A stretch of DNA of 64,000 nucleotides, taken from the NCBI GenBank assembly GCA_013399695.1, contig VXAU01006172.1:597608-661607 (forward strand). Direction: 5' to 3'. A model generated the notes under the pieces. That model was not told the DNA's origin and searched no databases. It saw only the letters and a list, made by a program, of their open reading frames with translations. The stretch is from Formicarius rufipectus (lineage: Eukaryota > Chordata > Aves > Passeriformes > Formicariidae). The position numbers and the translations under genes were made by a program. Shown here one piece after another: positions 12,801-25,200 of this stretch (its first letter is position 1; the number at the start of each line of letters is the position of its first letter).

Positions 12801-15800
12801 ATGCTCCTTCATGCTTCACAAAACAGTATAGGAGCATAAGAAACAAAGCAAAGATGTAACTGAGCATCTGTTTCTGTAAATACATGGCGAAGCTCTAAGA
12901 GGGTTGTATCTGTTTAAAACAGACAGAATTCAGAAACACAGCTTTGCTCTGTGTTCATGTTTGTGTTGAGGGCTGAGGTAATTCACAAGGAGGCTTTACT
13001 TATCCAGTAATGACCCAAGACAAAAAGATCTTTTAATTACACCCCAGTGACAGAAAAGTGTGAAAGCACTATTCATGGTACCCTGAAGACCACACAATAA
13101 TCTTGGGGGCCGTTGTTCTGCCCAAACAAAATTGTATGAAGGAAACAACATTTGGTGTAAATGTGTTCCTTTGAGGATTAATATTTATAGGGGATGTGGA
13201 AAAAAATGGTTTCAAATCAATACAGATTATTTAAATGAGAAACTGGACATTACGTAAGGGATAAAGGATTAAAGAAGAATTTAAGACCAGTGGTTCTGTT
13301 TGCTAGGACAGAGAACCACATGTGCTGGGAGTCAGTGTGTAAACCTGGCTCTCAGGAACTGGGGTTTTAACTGATGCTGGCCCCACTGAGGATGCAGATG
13401 CGGCATAAGCAAAGGTGGCTGGACCACCAGGGAAACAAGGGACCGTGGCTACCTGCTTTGAAGGAGGACAATGCTGGCAGGTTTGTGGAGTTGTCTCATT
13501 TCTTTGTTCAAGAGAAACAAAGACATTTTAAATGCGTACACCTCAAATCCCACTGCTCAGCACTGCTGGCCTGGCTGGCAGAGAGATGTGGCAGCCCACA
13601 GAGATGGGCATTTGCTTTGTCACAGGAAGTTTTGGTAACAGACAAAGCTGATTTTCATAAGAAAAAGAGGAAAAAAATGATTGTTATTATCTTTTATATT
13701 CCTTATTAGGTTTGCATCCCTCCCTCTGGGAGGCTTGCCCCTTTTTTGGGATAAAACTGGGACTGGTCCCTGCTGCAGGAAGGGTGCTGCTCTGCAAGGA
13801 ATACTGCAGTGAGCCATTTTGGTCATTCTCCTTATTTAAAATGTATAGCTTTTTTGATGTGATTTTTTATCAAGCTGAGGGAAGGAAGAGAGATGGAGGG
13901 AAGAGAAACAACCACAGCCTTTCAAGGAAAGAGAGAAGGCCAACAGGGGGTTTTGGTGTCCTAAGTCATTAATTAGTATCGGCTGTTGAGTCAGAAAAAT
14001 GTGGCTGTCTGCTGACTTGTAACATGTCTTAGTAACAAAACTGCCACTGTAGTGGCAGTTCACCATTACTAATCCAGAGACAAGCCCTCTGTCAGCCCCA
14101 CATCCAAATAAAGAAAGGGCTGTCTTTTGCTTCCAGTTTGCCTGTCTGATCTCTTGGTCCCCCTCACTGATCACCGCAGGCAGCCTGATGGAAATAGGGT
14201 TTCTATAAACCTGTGTGTAAATATATATGTTCAGATTGAATCAATAAGAATACTACATTGTGTAATATTTAATAAAACAGTAATCTCCATTTCTAAGACT
14301 TGAAACCACAGTGTTTTTGCAAAGTAGTTTCAGGTCATGCTCGTGGCAAAGTGCTTGAGGCAGTGGTTCCCCACGTGACATACCCCGGCAGCAGCCTAGG
14401 CTGCTTCACTCTGCCCAGAGAAGGAAGCAGCAACACCAACCAGGATACACCACTGCAGGGAGCCAGCTGCGGCTGCTACACTACAATCTGCTCCTCAAGG
14501 TCAGCTGTGATGGACTAGAACTAGGGAAAGGCAAAGGCAGATGGCAAATGGGCTCTGAGTGGGAGGCTGGGCTACAGCCACAACCTGCTACCTACCTGAG
14601 TCACCTTGTGATCCTCTAACCCACACCAGAGCCCCACTCAGGGCCAGAAGCCCTTGCACCTAGTTGCCTGAGTCAAATATTTTTCTCTCTGGCCTGTTTC
14701 CAGCCTTGACTTTTGGCCACACATTTGTGTCTATATCCTCATTTTATGGCTCAAAAATTTGGCCCCAGCTCTGTATCTTCAAGATGTGCATAAAAAGGGA
14801 AAGACAGTGCATTTTATGTTAGGGGAATTATTCAAGCCTGTGTTTTCTGGTGGATTTTTATAGTTTGAGATGCAGACTTGCTGTGTGATACCAAAGCTGA
14901 GAGAAATAAAGAAACCCTAAGAACCAGGACAGGAGGCATCCAGGGAGGCTGAGCTGGCACTGCTGGAATACTTGTCCTCTATGATGTTGTGTGGCACACT
15001 TTGCCCAAGACACAAACTGTTGTGACCACCCTTCCCTGACCATAATAATGCTGTGGTAATGTCGCTGTGAGGGGTTGAACACATTTGGGATCACAGAGGA
15101 GCTCCCAGCCAGCCTGGAGTGCCACAGAATCACACCCTTCCCTCTGCGGTGGCTGGGAATCTGTGCTGACTGTTTTGGCAGGATACACCATCTGTCTGAT
15201 CCAAGCTCTTGATGCCTGTCCCACACAGTTGTGTCACATGTCTTCATTGCTTTATAGGTGATAAAAGTAACTATGAAATCAGGCAGACAAAACTAGGAGA
15301 GACCGCATGAACAAGTTGTTGAAGGATAACAGCTCCCACAAAAAGGAAACGAAAGCGGAGGTTGGCCCTGCCCTTACAGGGGCTGGGATCAAGGGAGCAT
15401 CCAGCAAGGACAGTCACTTCAGGTACGACTCAAATCCATCACTCATTCTCCCATGTTCAAGTCAAAAAAGCCAATGGCCCGTCCTTTGCTACTGCTCTCA
15501 GTGACAAAATTTCAACATCACACTAGTGTTTGGTTTTACTAACAAGAAGGGGCCTTGGGAAGGTGCACTCAGACACAGGGTTTCCTTGCAGCTGCTGCGA
15601 GGAAAACTTCTTTTCCCCAGAAGTACCAGGACAGACCTTGTTGTGCAGCTGGGCTGGTGCACCTTATGAGCCTTTCCCCCAATCCCAAAGTTTGCCAGAG
15701 GCTGTGCAGCTTGGCAGCTGAGAGCTCTAACTTCCTGTCTCTGGACTGATGTAGTTGTTCCTATTCTCAGGGGTCCCCTAATATCTCACTGGCTCCCAGT

Positions 15801-18800
15801 GTTCCTGGTCCTCAGTGTAATGCCTGCTGTGGAGAAGCAGCAACTGGGACTCACTGGAAACAGACACTGTGGAGCTGGGTATCTCTGCTCATGTGACAGG
15901 GCAGTGTACAGGGGAGTCCTGCTGCAGGAAGAATTGGCAATCATATTCAAGGGCTGTGGCACTGGGAGGGAGATGAAAAAGTCTAATTTTCTTCTACAGT
16001 TGACTTTTAGAAATATCAGCATCAGTCAGTGATGCTGACCTTTAAAACTGTTCCTTGGGACAACCTCTGGAGGATTCCCCACAGCATGGGGAGGCAGTGG
16101 TTCTATGCTGATCACTGGATGCTGTGGGAAGGACAAGGGGAAAAGGAATCACCACAGCCCAATGCCAGGAGACAGCTGAGCCATCCTGGCTCAGAGATGT
16201 CTCCACCAGCGACGGGCTGCAGGCAGCTCAGTGTCCATCACCCCCAGTGATATCCATCACCCCCACTTTGCTCCTTCCAACTATGAGCCCATGACAGCCC
16301 AGTGAGTTTGTGCTGGGTGGGGAAGGGTTTGGTCAGTGGCTCAGCTCTCTTAATCCATACAACCATCTTCTTGTGGAACTGGGCTGCAAAAGAAAACCAC
16401 ATCAACCACAATGTGATGGGAGAAAAAGGCATTTCTAAATGCTTGCCCACATGGCAAAAGACCAGCAGTCTACAACATCTGTATTTCATACTGAGATTTT
16501 GAACCGCAGTGTCCCTGGTCAAACAAAGGTGCTGTAAATCTCTTTATTCCATCCAACAGGGTAGTGACTGCATGTGAATTAGCTAAATTAGTTAACATCT
16601 CTGATCTAACATGGTTATCTGCTAACATAGTAAAAAATTGCTGGTCTATAGCACCAGGTAAGCTATCACTTAGCCAAGGCAGCTGGGTTCTAGGCACCTG
16701 CCAGTCACTGCTCATAGTGTTTGGAGATCTAACTGGCAAATAAATTGGGTTTTTAACGAGAACAGCCTTTTTATTTTTTCCTTGTCTGCTTAGTCTTGTT
16801 TTCCTCCTGATGAAGTTCTGGCTACACGAAAACCAGCTTAGCTAAGAATCAGCTTATAAGGCTGTTCTGGTTAGGTTCACTGGTTTCTATCTTGTTTTTT
16901 TCTAGCTAACTGCACATTTTTAATCACTTTTCTGTGACAAGCTCAAAGGTAGGGACCTAACTGCCATTTATTCAAGTTCACTGGAAACACAGGCACATCT
17001 CAGTCTAATCATGATCACTGAGTCTGGTATTGAGCAAAAACACTTCTCAGAACACATACAGCATCATAATGCATGTAATGTTTCCCATAAATACAAAGTG
17101 AACTTGGGAACAGGACAGGAGGGACACGAATATATCGACACAAACAGATAGAAAAAGCATTTTTTCTAGTAGTTATTTTTTGAAATAGAAATTCTGTAAA
17201 ATTTCAAATTAGAAATTACTTCTATGTAATTAAATCTTTTGAGAGGTTCATCTGCATGCTTGTCCCAGCTGTGGGCTCGGTGTTGGGATTATGGATTGCA
17301 GGTCCATAATCAGGCACAGATGGCCCCTCCTGCAGTTCCCCAGTGAATCTGTGGTATGGTCAGCAGCTCCCAATGTGTTTCTGGGGCACATGGCCGCAGC
17401 TCCAAGCCACCATGCGTCTAGGAGAGGAATGGCATTAGAGAGGCCCAGCTATAGTAATGAGGGAAATAATCCCAGCCCCCAGGGGCCAGATTTTCAAAGA
17501 TAAGCACACAAGTACTCTTTCAAGCAGTGTTGCACGTGTAGCCAGTATCGTCCATCCAGACGTGGCACTTGGAAATATGTTATCTGAATGTAAAGAAAAT
17601 GAAAGTGACAATCTATTAGGGGCATTTATTCTCCCCTCTGCATGAACTCAGGATGCGGAAAAAAATTGCATCTGCAAACATGAGTAGTACTCTGCACTAA
17701 AAATAATGCGGTAGTTTTTGAGAAGACTGCTTTTGCATGTGGGTGTCTCTTCTTTCTTTCTGTTTCTGTCATTAGGCTTCACAGATTTCTCTGCAGAGCA
17801 GAGAACAATGGCCTGTTATCTCTTGGAGCATCTCCGTGTTTAAGACCTCAGCTGCAGGTATCTTGGGTATAAATTATCCCAAGCGCACCATGCCTGAGTG
17901 TGCAGAAACAATGCAAGCACTTGTCAGCCAAGCAGTCATCAGCATGGTGATGTGGGAAGTCATTTGTTCCCCTGGCGATAGCTGGCAGGCAGTCTTCATC
18001 CCCCATGCAGGATGGGGAATGGGTGAGATGCGTATGGAGGGGTGACATGACCTGAGAAACACGTCCAGTGCTCTTGGAGATAGATCAGTGTTTGCAGGGA
18101 GGCTGGGGAGGGGAGAAGCAGCCCCCTTGCCCAGGATGCTCTCCTGAACCATCCTGAGACCTGGGGTGAGCTGCTGCAGCAAAAATAGCACCTTTATGCA
18201 CACAAAAATACACAACACTCTTCCTGGTGTGCTGGACATTGGACCTTCCCGGGTGGAGAAGGAGGACCCAGATGCCAGTGCTGTGGGAAAGGAAAGCATC
18301 AGACAACCTCTGATGGAGGCTTTCCACCATGGGGATGACCCTCAATAGTCCTGACAGCCCTATGTGTCTTTCCCTGGGGTGACATCAGTGAGGCAAAGCG
18401 TCACCACACTGGCTTTGCCTGCTGCCCTTGTGGGTGGGAAGGAGCTGCCTCAGTACCTGCTGTCGAAGCAGGGCTGATTTTCACTGGTGCCTTTAAATGC
18501 TCCAGGAACTCAGAGGTAACAGATGGCAGCATTTATTGCGTTGCAGTGGTGACCCCTGCCAGCTTCACATTGATCCAGGTTTGGCAGCACAGGACAATTC
18601 CTCCCATTCATAAAATCCTGGGAATTTTATTGTTTCCTTTGACATTTGGTTTTTTGAATGATACTGATTTATGCTCATGAACAGCTTAGCAGTTTTGTGA
18701 CAAATAACCTGGTGACACGGGGTCAGGGGCAGGGAGGCAAAATCATTTTTCTTTTTCCTCCAGTTCCCTCCCAAGCTGGGTGTGAATTATGGTCAGCACT

Positions 18801-21800
18801 TAATGATGAAGTGCTGAGGCTGCTGGGACATTCTGCTTACCCAACAAAAAGAACAAAGCACATCTTTTAGCAAAAAGCAATATTTTTTTTATTTTTGAAA
18901 GACCAATGGTACCCACAAAGCACTGAGGCTTTGAAGCTGGTGTTTAGGGAGAGGTTAAATGAATGGGGCAGTAAAGCTAACTGATAGCTTTAGAAATAGG
19001 GACACCTGAAAAACCTCCTCAGGTAAAACAGTGATGCATATAAACTGATCTGGATGGGGGCTTTTATCTCTTTATCTGCTATTATTTTACTCGCGCATTT
19101 GGATTTGAAGCTTACAAGGAATAAAATTCCATTGCTTTTTAGTAGAATTAAAGATTACACCAACCATGTGCACAAAGTGTGAAGGCTCATTTCAAGAGTT
19201 TTCTCAGAGACTGCTTGAAAGCAAAACATCCTCTCCCATAGTGTGGTGCCTGTAGCTGTGGTTATAGCTGAGAGTAACTGACTGTCAGAATAAAATGCTG
19301 TTATGGCATGATACTTACATGATCCCTTATGCAGCTACAGCACAGTTATAACCTGAAGTCCTGCTGAAAAGGGATTGTAAATGTCAAGACCAAAAGGGTA
19401 ATATGACAATATAATGCAGTTTCTCAGTACTAAAGCTGTGAGTCTGCCCTGGATTTCATAAATACATGAATTGGTATCTTCTGGCATGGTGACTCAGAGA
19501 AACCCTGGGCCATAAGGCCTCTCAGTGGGTAGTAGTAGCCTTGGATGCAGCTAGCATTCCCTGAAGTGCCCCAGAACCTCACAGGAAGCTGGGGGATCAC
19601 TGCTCCGAAATATCTTACTCCCCAGTCAGAAGTGAGACAACTGGGAAGACTGTTGCCCCCAATAATATGAAAAATACCCACATCCTACTCATTCAACATC
19701 CTCCACATGGTTCCTACTATATATATTATTATAACTGTGGGTCAAACCCTCTACTAGCCAAGCCATGTCCTCCTTCATTCCCTGAGCACACTGAATCATT
19801 AACCTCATTACATGGCTTTGGCCAGATGCAGTAGAAATACACAGCACTGTAATCCATACTGGGGAGGGATAATAATAAAACAATTATTATTTATTATTTA
19901 AACAAATAGAAAATATTTCTTACCAAATATTATTAAATATAATTTTCTATTGACCATATTCTTTCTATATTATATTTATTTCTATATTATATTGCACTAA
20001 TTTTCTATTGGCCATTACATATTGACCAACTCACATATTTTTAACTTTACTTTTTTTTCACCTTAAAATAAGTGTATATTTGAAGTTTAATTCACAATCA
20101 TGATGGTCTATTTTAAGGTTACTATAGGGTATTAAAATAGCACAAACTGACAGATAACATTGAAACAATACTTACTTGCTTTCAAACCTTAAAACAGTTT
20201 GAACTTTAGAAGGACACTCACAGCTGACCATCTTGAACCAGGGTTTCACCAAGGAAATGTACCAGCTTTCAGCAGCAGCAGCATCTTCTCCAGGTACAGA
20301 AGGAACAGCCCTTGACTATGAATAAAGCTTTCAGCAACCAAGCCATTAATTTCTGGTACAAAATACAGTTTGAGAAGAGTAACTGATACATATGAAACCA
20401 ATTTACCATAAATTTCTACACTTTTATTAAATCTCATTTTCCATCTAGAAACAGAAGGTTGCAGAAGAGTTGGCTTTTTCAGTTTTTATTTGCTGTTCTC
20501 CTTTACACAGAATGAAAAACCTTAGCAGGGTATTTGAAGTTGTGTAATGGTCATTGACCTGGGTGGACAGAAACTTTGAGGGAAAACAATTACCCTTTAG
20601 CCCTTTGATGCAAGTGGAATAAATATGAAGACCAAATCTAAAGCAGGATCCACTGGCTAGGCAGGACAGCCAAAACGGATTTCATGAGAGGAAATGTTTT
20701 TGCTGCAGGAGTGGGCAGGCATAGTCATGCTCTCTTCTTCTTAAGGACACAGTATGAAAATGTTCCTGAGCCAGATCTTGTCCCATTGCAATATATGCCC
20801 TGACTTTACTTCTTCAAGGCAGATATAAGAGCTGTGGTCCCTATAGAAGGGGTAATATATGAAATGTTCTTGCTGCTTTTTCTCATGTGCTACAGCAGTT
20901 ATTCATGAGGTGGTATCTGCTCTAAGATTCACCATTCTGTATAAAGATGTGACAGACTGCTTGTTACCAAATACAGTTTCATAAATTACAAGGAGAGAAG
21001 TTTCCTCCTAGATGAAAAAGAATAAATGACACATTGCAGTATTCAAAACATCACAGGAGTCACACAGAGCTTTGTCAAGTGGGTAGGTGTTGCCTTCCTG
21101 AGATTTCCTTAAATGACTTTAGCAATTTAGGGTCCCTTTTCTGAGTTTTATTGCTGTATGCTGAAACCAGCCCCAACCTGCCTCTTTGTACACCAAAGGT
21201 CAAGAAATACTAAAATACTCTGAAGACTTTCAAGTGTTTGCAGCATGCTGCTGGTTCTCAAGAGCACAATTTCATCTGAGTGGCCAGGATTTCTCATGGT
21301 GTTTATCCCTCCTGATTTTGCAGTCTCAACGACTCCTGAATCTCCATGCATCACCCAGCATTTCCTCTGAAACATGATGTTCTCCTGGAGTTTTACCTGG
21401 GGCACAAATGTCTTTGCAAACCTGTCTCAACTGTTGAACAGATCACAGTCAAAACCAAGACAATGGTCTTGGTTTGGGAAACAGCAGGTGCTTGTGAACA
21501 TTCTGGATAAGGCTGTTTATAGAAAGCCATGTTTCAGCCAAGCTATTGAAGAACTTCTCAAACTTAATTTTCCCATAAAAAAAATTATGAGCTGAAACAA
21601 CCATCACTTACAGTTCCTGGCATATTACTCCCTCTGATGTTGAGGAAACAGCAAGACAAAACTGCTGGGCTTTGTGACTTAATAGGAAATGTAGTTTGTC
21701 TACTAGCAATGGAGATCCTGAAGATAATGGAACAGCATGAAACCTAAAGCAATATAGTACCTTTCCCTTCACTGCTTCCCTCTCTCACCCCCCACCATTC

Positions 21801-22233
21801 TTCATTCAATTCTAAGAATTGTCTAATCTAAATATACAGCTCAAACTCTTTCACATAATTCTCTCATTCACATTCTCATTCTTTGGTGTAAGACATTTAA
21901 TATATTTAAAGTATTTTTATCAGGGATGTAGAGTTACTGTTTAGTCTATTATCTTCTGACCATCATTCAATTCAATCATAGTGATTATTAGATTCCTGCA
22001 GGGAAGATTTAACTAAGTACGTTTAACTTTTCTCATTTGAAAAACAATCCTCTTTGCAATATTATCTTTCTTCCCCCCACCCTCCCTCCTTCCTCCCCAT
22101 TTTATTTTTTTTTTGTGATTAAGCAGTCTGTGGTGTCAATACAAATGCTGTGACATTTATAGCAGTTCAGCTGGGAACATACTGCCTGCCTGTTCCTTTT
22201 ATTCCTAATTTGCTGATGATTTCCAACAGTGTA
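9831..22233. other. Long gene-poor interval
   Basis: No exon series, RNA gene or conserved protein domain recognised. Open frames are short (at most about 140 codons), overlap on both strands and lack recognisable motifs. Noted inside: a 10+10 inverted repeat with a 2-base spacer at 14039-14060, and an AT-rich segment at 19870-20000 with a duplicated TTCTATATTATATT motif. On known synteny this would be the gene-poor DNA between KRR1 and its next upstream neighbour. Confidence 0.55.
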
Positions 22234-22281
22234 AGAGCACAAGCAAGCACTCTGTTTGATAGCAGTGTCTGCTTGTGCTCT
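22234..22281. other. Hairpin-forming inverted repeat followed by a T-run
   Basis: The left arm 22234-22251 (AGAGCACAAGCAAGCACT) and right arm 22264-22281 (AGTGTCTGCTTGTGCTCT) are complementary at 16 of 18 positions, around a 12-base loop. The right arm runs straight into a run of T (22281 to about 22298). The stem is longer than expected by chance and the T-run resembles a Pol III stop, but no A/B box promoter was recognised. It is shorter than a typical pre-miRNA. Function unknown. Confidence 0.55.
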
Positions 22282-22299
22282 TTTTTTTTTTTTTTTTTA

Positions 22300-25200
22300 A
22301 CCCTTATCTAATTTTGGCAGGACCACAGTTCCTGCTCTTAAACCTGATAATAGCATCAGTGGACAGCCTAAACCTACAGTAAAAGGCTCTGAGAACACTT
22401 AGGCAGGATGCCTCAGTCCCCCCATGCTAAAATAGGGCCATCTGACCCAAGACACTGACAGTGTCCTTCGGCCCCAGTGAGCTTTCTGGGTGCCCATGAC
22501 CCTAATAATCCTAGCATTTACTACTGTTATTGGCATGTCCTGTCTTTCTTGCTGACATCCTTTGTTTCCTCTCTCCTGATTTGAAAATTGTCTCAAATCC
22601 TAAATAAGAAGTGCTGCTTAGCCACAGTGATTTACATTTTTTTTATATTTTCTACTTTATTTATGGTTTCCACAGTGCAATCCTTACTTGCAGAGCAATG
22701 TGGGGAGAGAACTGGGAGAATCACCAATCTTAAGGCAAGAAAGAACTATCTGATTTAGCACAATTACCTGCAAGGAACAGATAATTATATTTTGAATGTT
22801 CACATATTGAGCTAAATAACTTGTGTTAGACTAAAGCATAATCACCCAGAAAGGCACCAAATCTTCAGCTGATGCCATCAAGAAGTTGAGACACAATTTA
22901 TATCTCAATGCTTTGCTAATCATCCTTCTTCCTGAAAAAATGTATTTGTGTAAATGCATTTCTTATTACTGCTACATAAACCTGATGACTGCTATCTGTT
23001 GATAATTTGAATGTCACCATTGAATCTTTTATCAGAATTAATACCTTCTTAATAGTAGATATTTTGAAACCCTATAGAAGCATTGTCTACACATTTTGAC
23101 AAGAAAATGACATTTTTTCACAGAGCTTTTAGAAATTTTCTGGTGCTTCAATTCTTTGGTGGGTCTCTTCTGCAAGTTCATTTCATTTTGTAATTTCTAG
23201 ATGACTTGACAGAGGTGTCCAGGATCACCTCACCAAGGTTGCATTTAAGTATATTCACCACTGTATTGCTCACTATGTTCTTGTCCATATATTCTTTTTT
23301 TTTCCCCCCATAGCATTGTTCCAAGCACTTCAGTTGCATTGCTTGTCCTCTTTAAGTTCCCATACACTACAGAGTAATTTCCTGCCAGTATCCTGCTATA
23401 CACCACCACAGGTTGAGCCAGCACACCTCCTCCCTAGATATGTGGTTTTGCACTGCCCTGTGTTAAAATCTTCCTTGTTTAGGTGACTTGAGTTGAGCAA
23501 GTGCCCCAGCTTGTTCAACATGACTGCCATGTCATAGCATATTTCCTTTGCTACCTGGGCATATTCCATATATTGGATTTGCAGTGGTCTTGAATTGCTT
23601 TGAGGTGCTGAACAACACTACTGCTTGGGTCCTACAGTGACTGTGTCAGAAACATGGTGGTTCACTTCATGACTGTTCCTCACTGTTAATCACCAAGGGC
23701 TTAATCCACTGGCTTTATCCTGTATTATGTAGTGGGGAGGTTTTGTTGATATTGGTGGAGTTTTTCAGAGATAACACCCAGCTAGCTTGTTACAAGAAGT
23801 ATGGATTAGCAGACTGTAATGTGTCCACTACTGCCTTTTTTTCACTCAAACTTTTAAACCAGAAAAGTAAGAGATATGTTAAATAAACCCAGTTTGTTCT
23901 TATGAAAAATGGTGTCAGGGATTAAATGTACATCTTCTTGATCACTGAATTGCACATCAAGCTTATCCATAGTTTCAGTCAGGATGGAAATCAGCCAACC
24001 AGTCTATAGTTTTCAACCAGTGACCTTCTACTTGTTCTGTTTAATTAGCACATCACAGTCTTGCTCCAAATTTTCTGTAATTCCCTTGGTACTTATGAAG
24101 CTACTGAAAAATTATTTCCTTCTCAGATAGCTCTTTTGGATCATTTGGGATGCACAATACATGTTTTCTTCCTGCTATAAAAGCCAGTATCCTGCATCTT
24201 CCAAAAGTAGAGAAAAAGCACTTTACATTTCTGCCCTTTTTTGTCTCATCTGAAACTCACTTCAATCTCTGGCTATTGGAAGTCCTCAGTCATTTTCAGT
24301 TGTTGTTTTGAATCTACATTAAATAATTTTCCTTGAACAAACAGTAGGTCCCCACAGTAAGAACATACACCTCTCCAGCACTGGTCATTAGACAGATGTA
24401 CTAGAGCTACCAGGACAGGTTGTCTTTCTCTTGAGTTTCTGGAAAATCCTAGCACATAACTCAGGCAGCTATGGAGTGATGAGACTAATGTGGGATGGGT
24501 GCAGCTGTGATGCTCTGCATGGGAAACTGTGTAAAGTCTCCTCTTTTCTATAATCTAGTGATTGTGCTAAAGGAGGGCTGGAGCCCAGCATCTCCTGCCT
24601 GCCCCACGACTGACTGCTCACTCTACTTTTCACTTTTCTTTGGAAGCTGTAACAGCAACTTTGTCCTTTATAAGTGTGAGTTCATTTGAGAGAATTCCAA
24701 AGCACCCTGCAGCTTTCCCAACCTGCTCAGACTTTGAGTCTCCTTGTATGACAGCCTTTTGAATGGGCCACAAATATGTTTTCTCATTACTCATTCATGT
24801 ATTAAATACTCATCTCAATGATGGAGTGCTTGCCCGGGTCTCTCTTAATGAACAAGTGTCAGATGTTTAGCACCAGTAGACCTTACTGCTCAAAGGCACA
24901 GGCTTCTTGGATCTCCTTTTAGTCGCTTCTAGCTCTGTCTGACTTGAAGTAATGGGGAAGGGGGAGAGGGAAAGGAAGAGGTTGTTCCTGTCAGTGGGAT
25001 TCCAGCTGGTTTGTATACAAAATCTTTCCAGGACACCCAAAATGCTTTATTCACTACTTGGATGTCATATTCTAAATAAAACCAATTATTTGGTTGACAT
25101 CTACAACCCTGCTGAGGTATGTGATAATGGTGCCCCTTGTCTGCTAAGACAAACACATGCATTCTCCCCGCAGTGAGCAGCCAAGCGGCCCTCGCCAGCC

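Noticed and set aside
14039..14060. 10+10 inverted repeat with a 2-base spacer
   Set aside because: The loop is too small for a stable RNA hairpin and no context supports a function.
16470..16739. 89-codon frame on the - strand with protein-like composition
   Set aside because: No recognisable family and an overlapping frame on the opposite strand; chance is the simplest reading.
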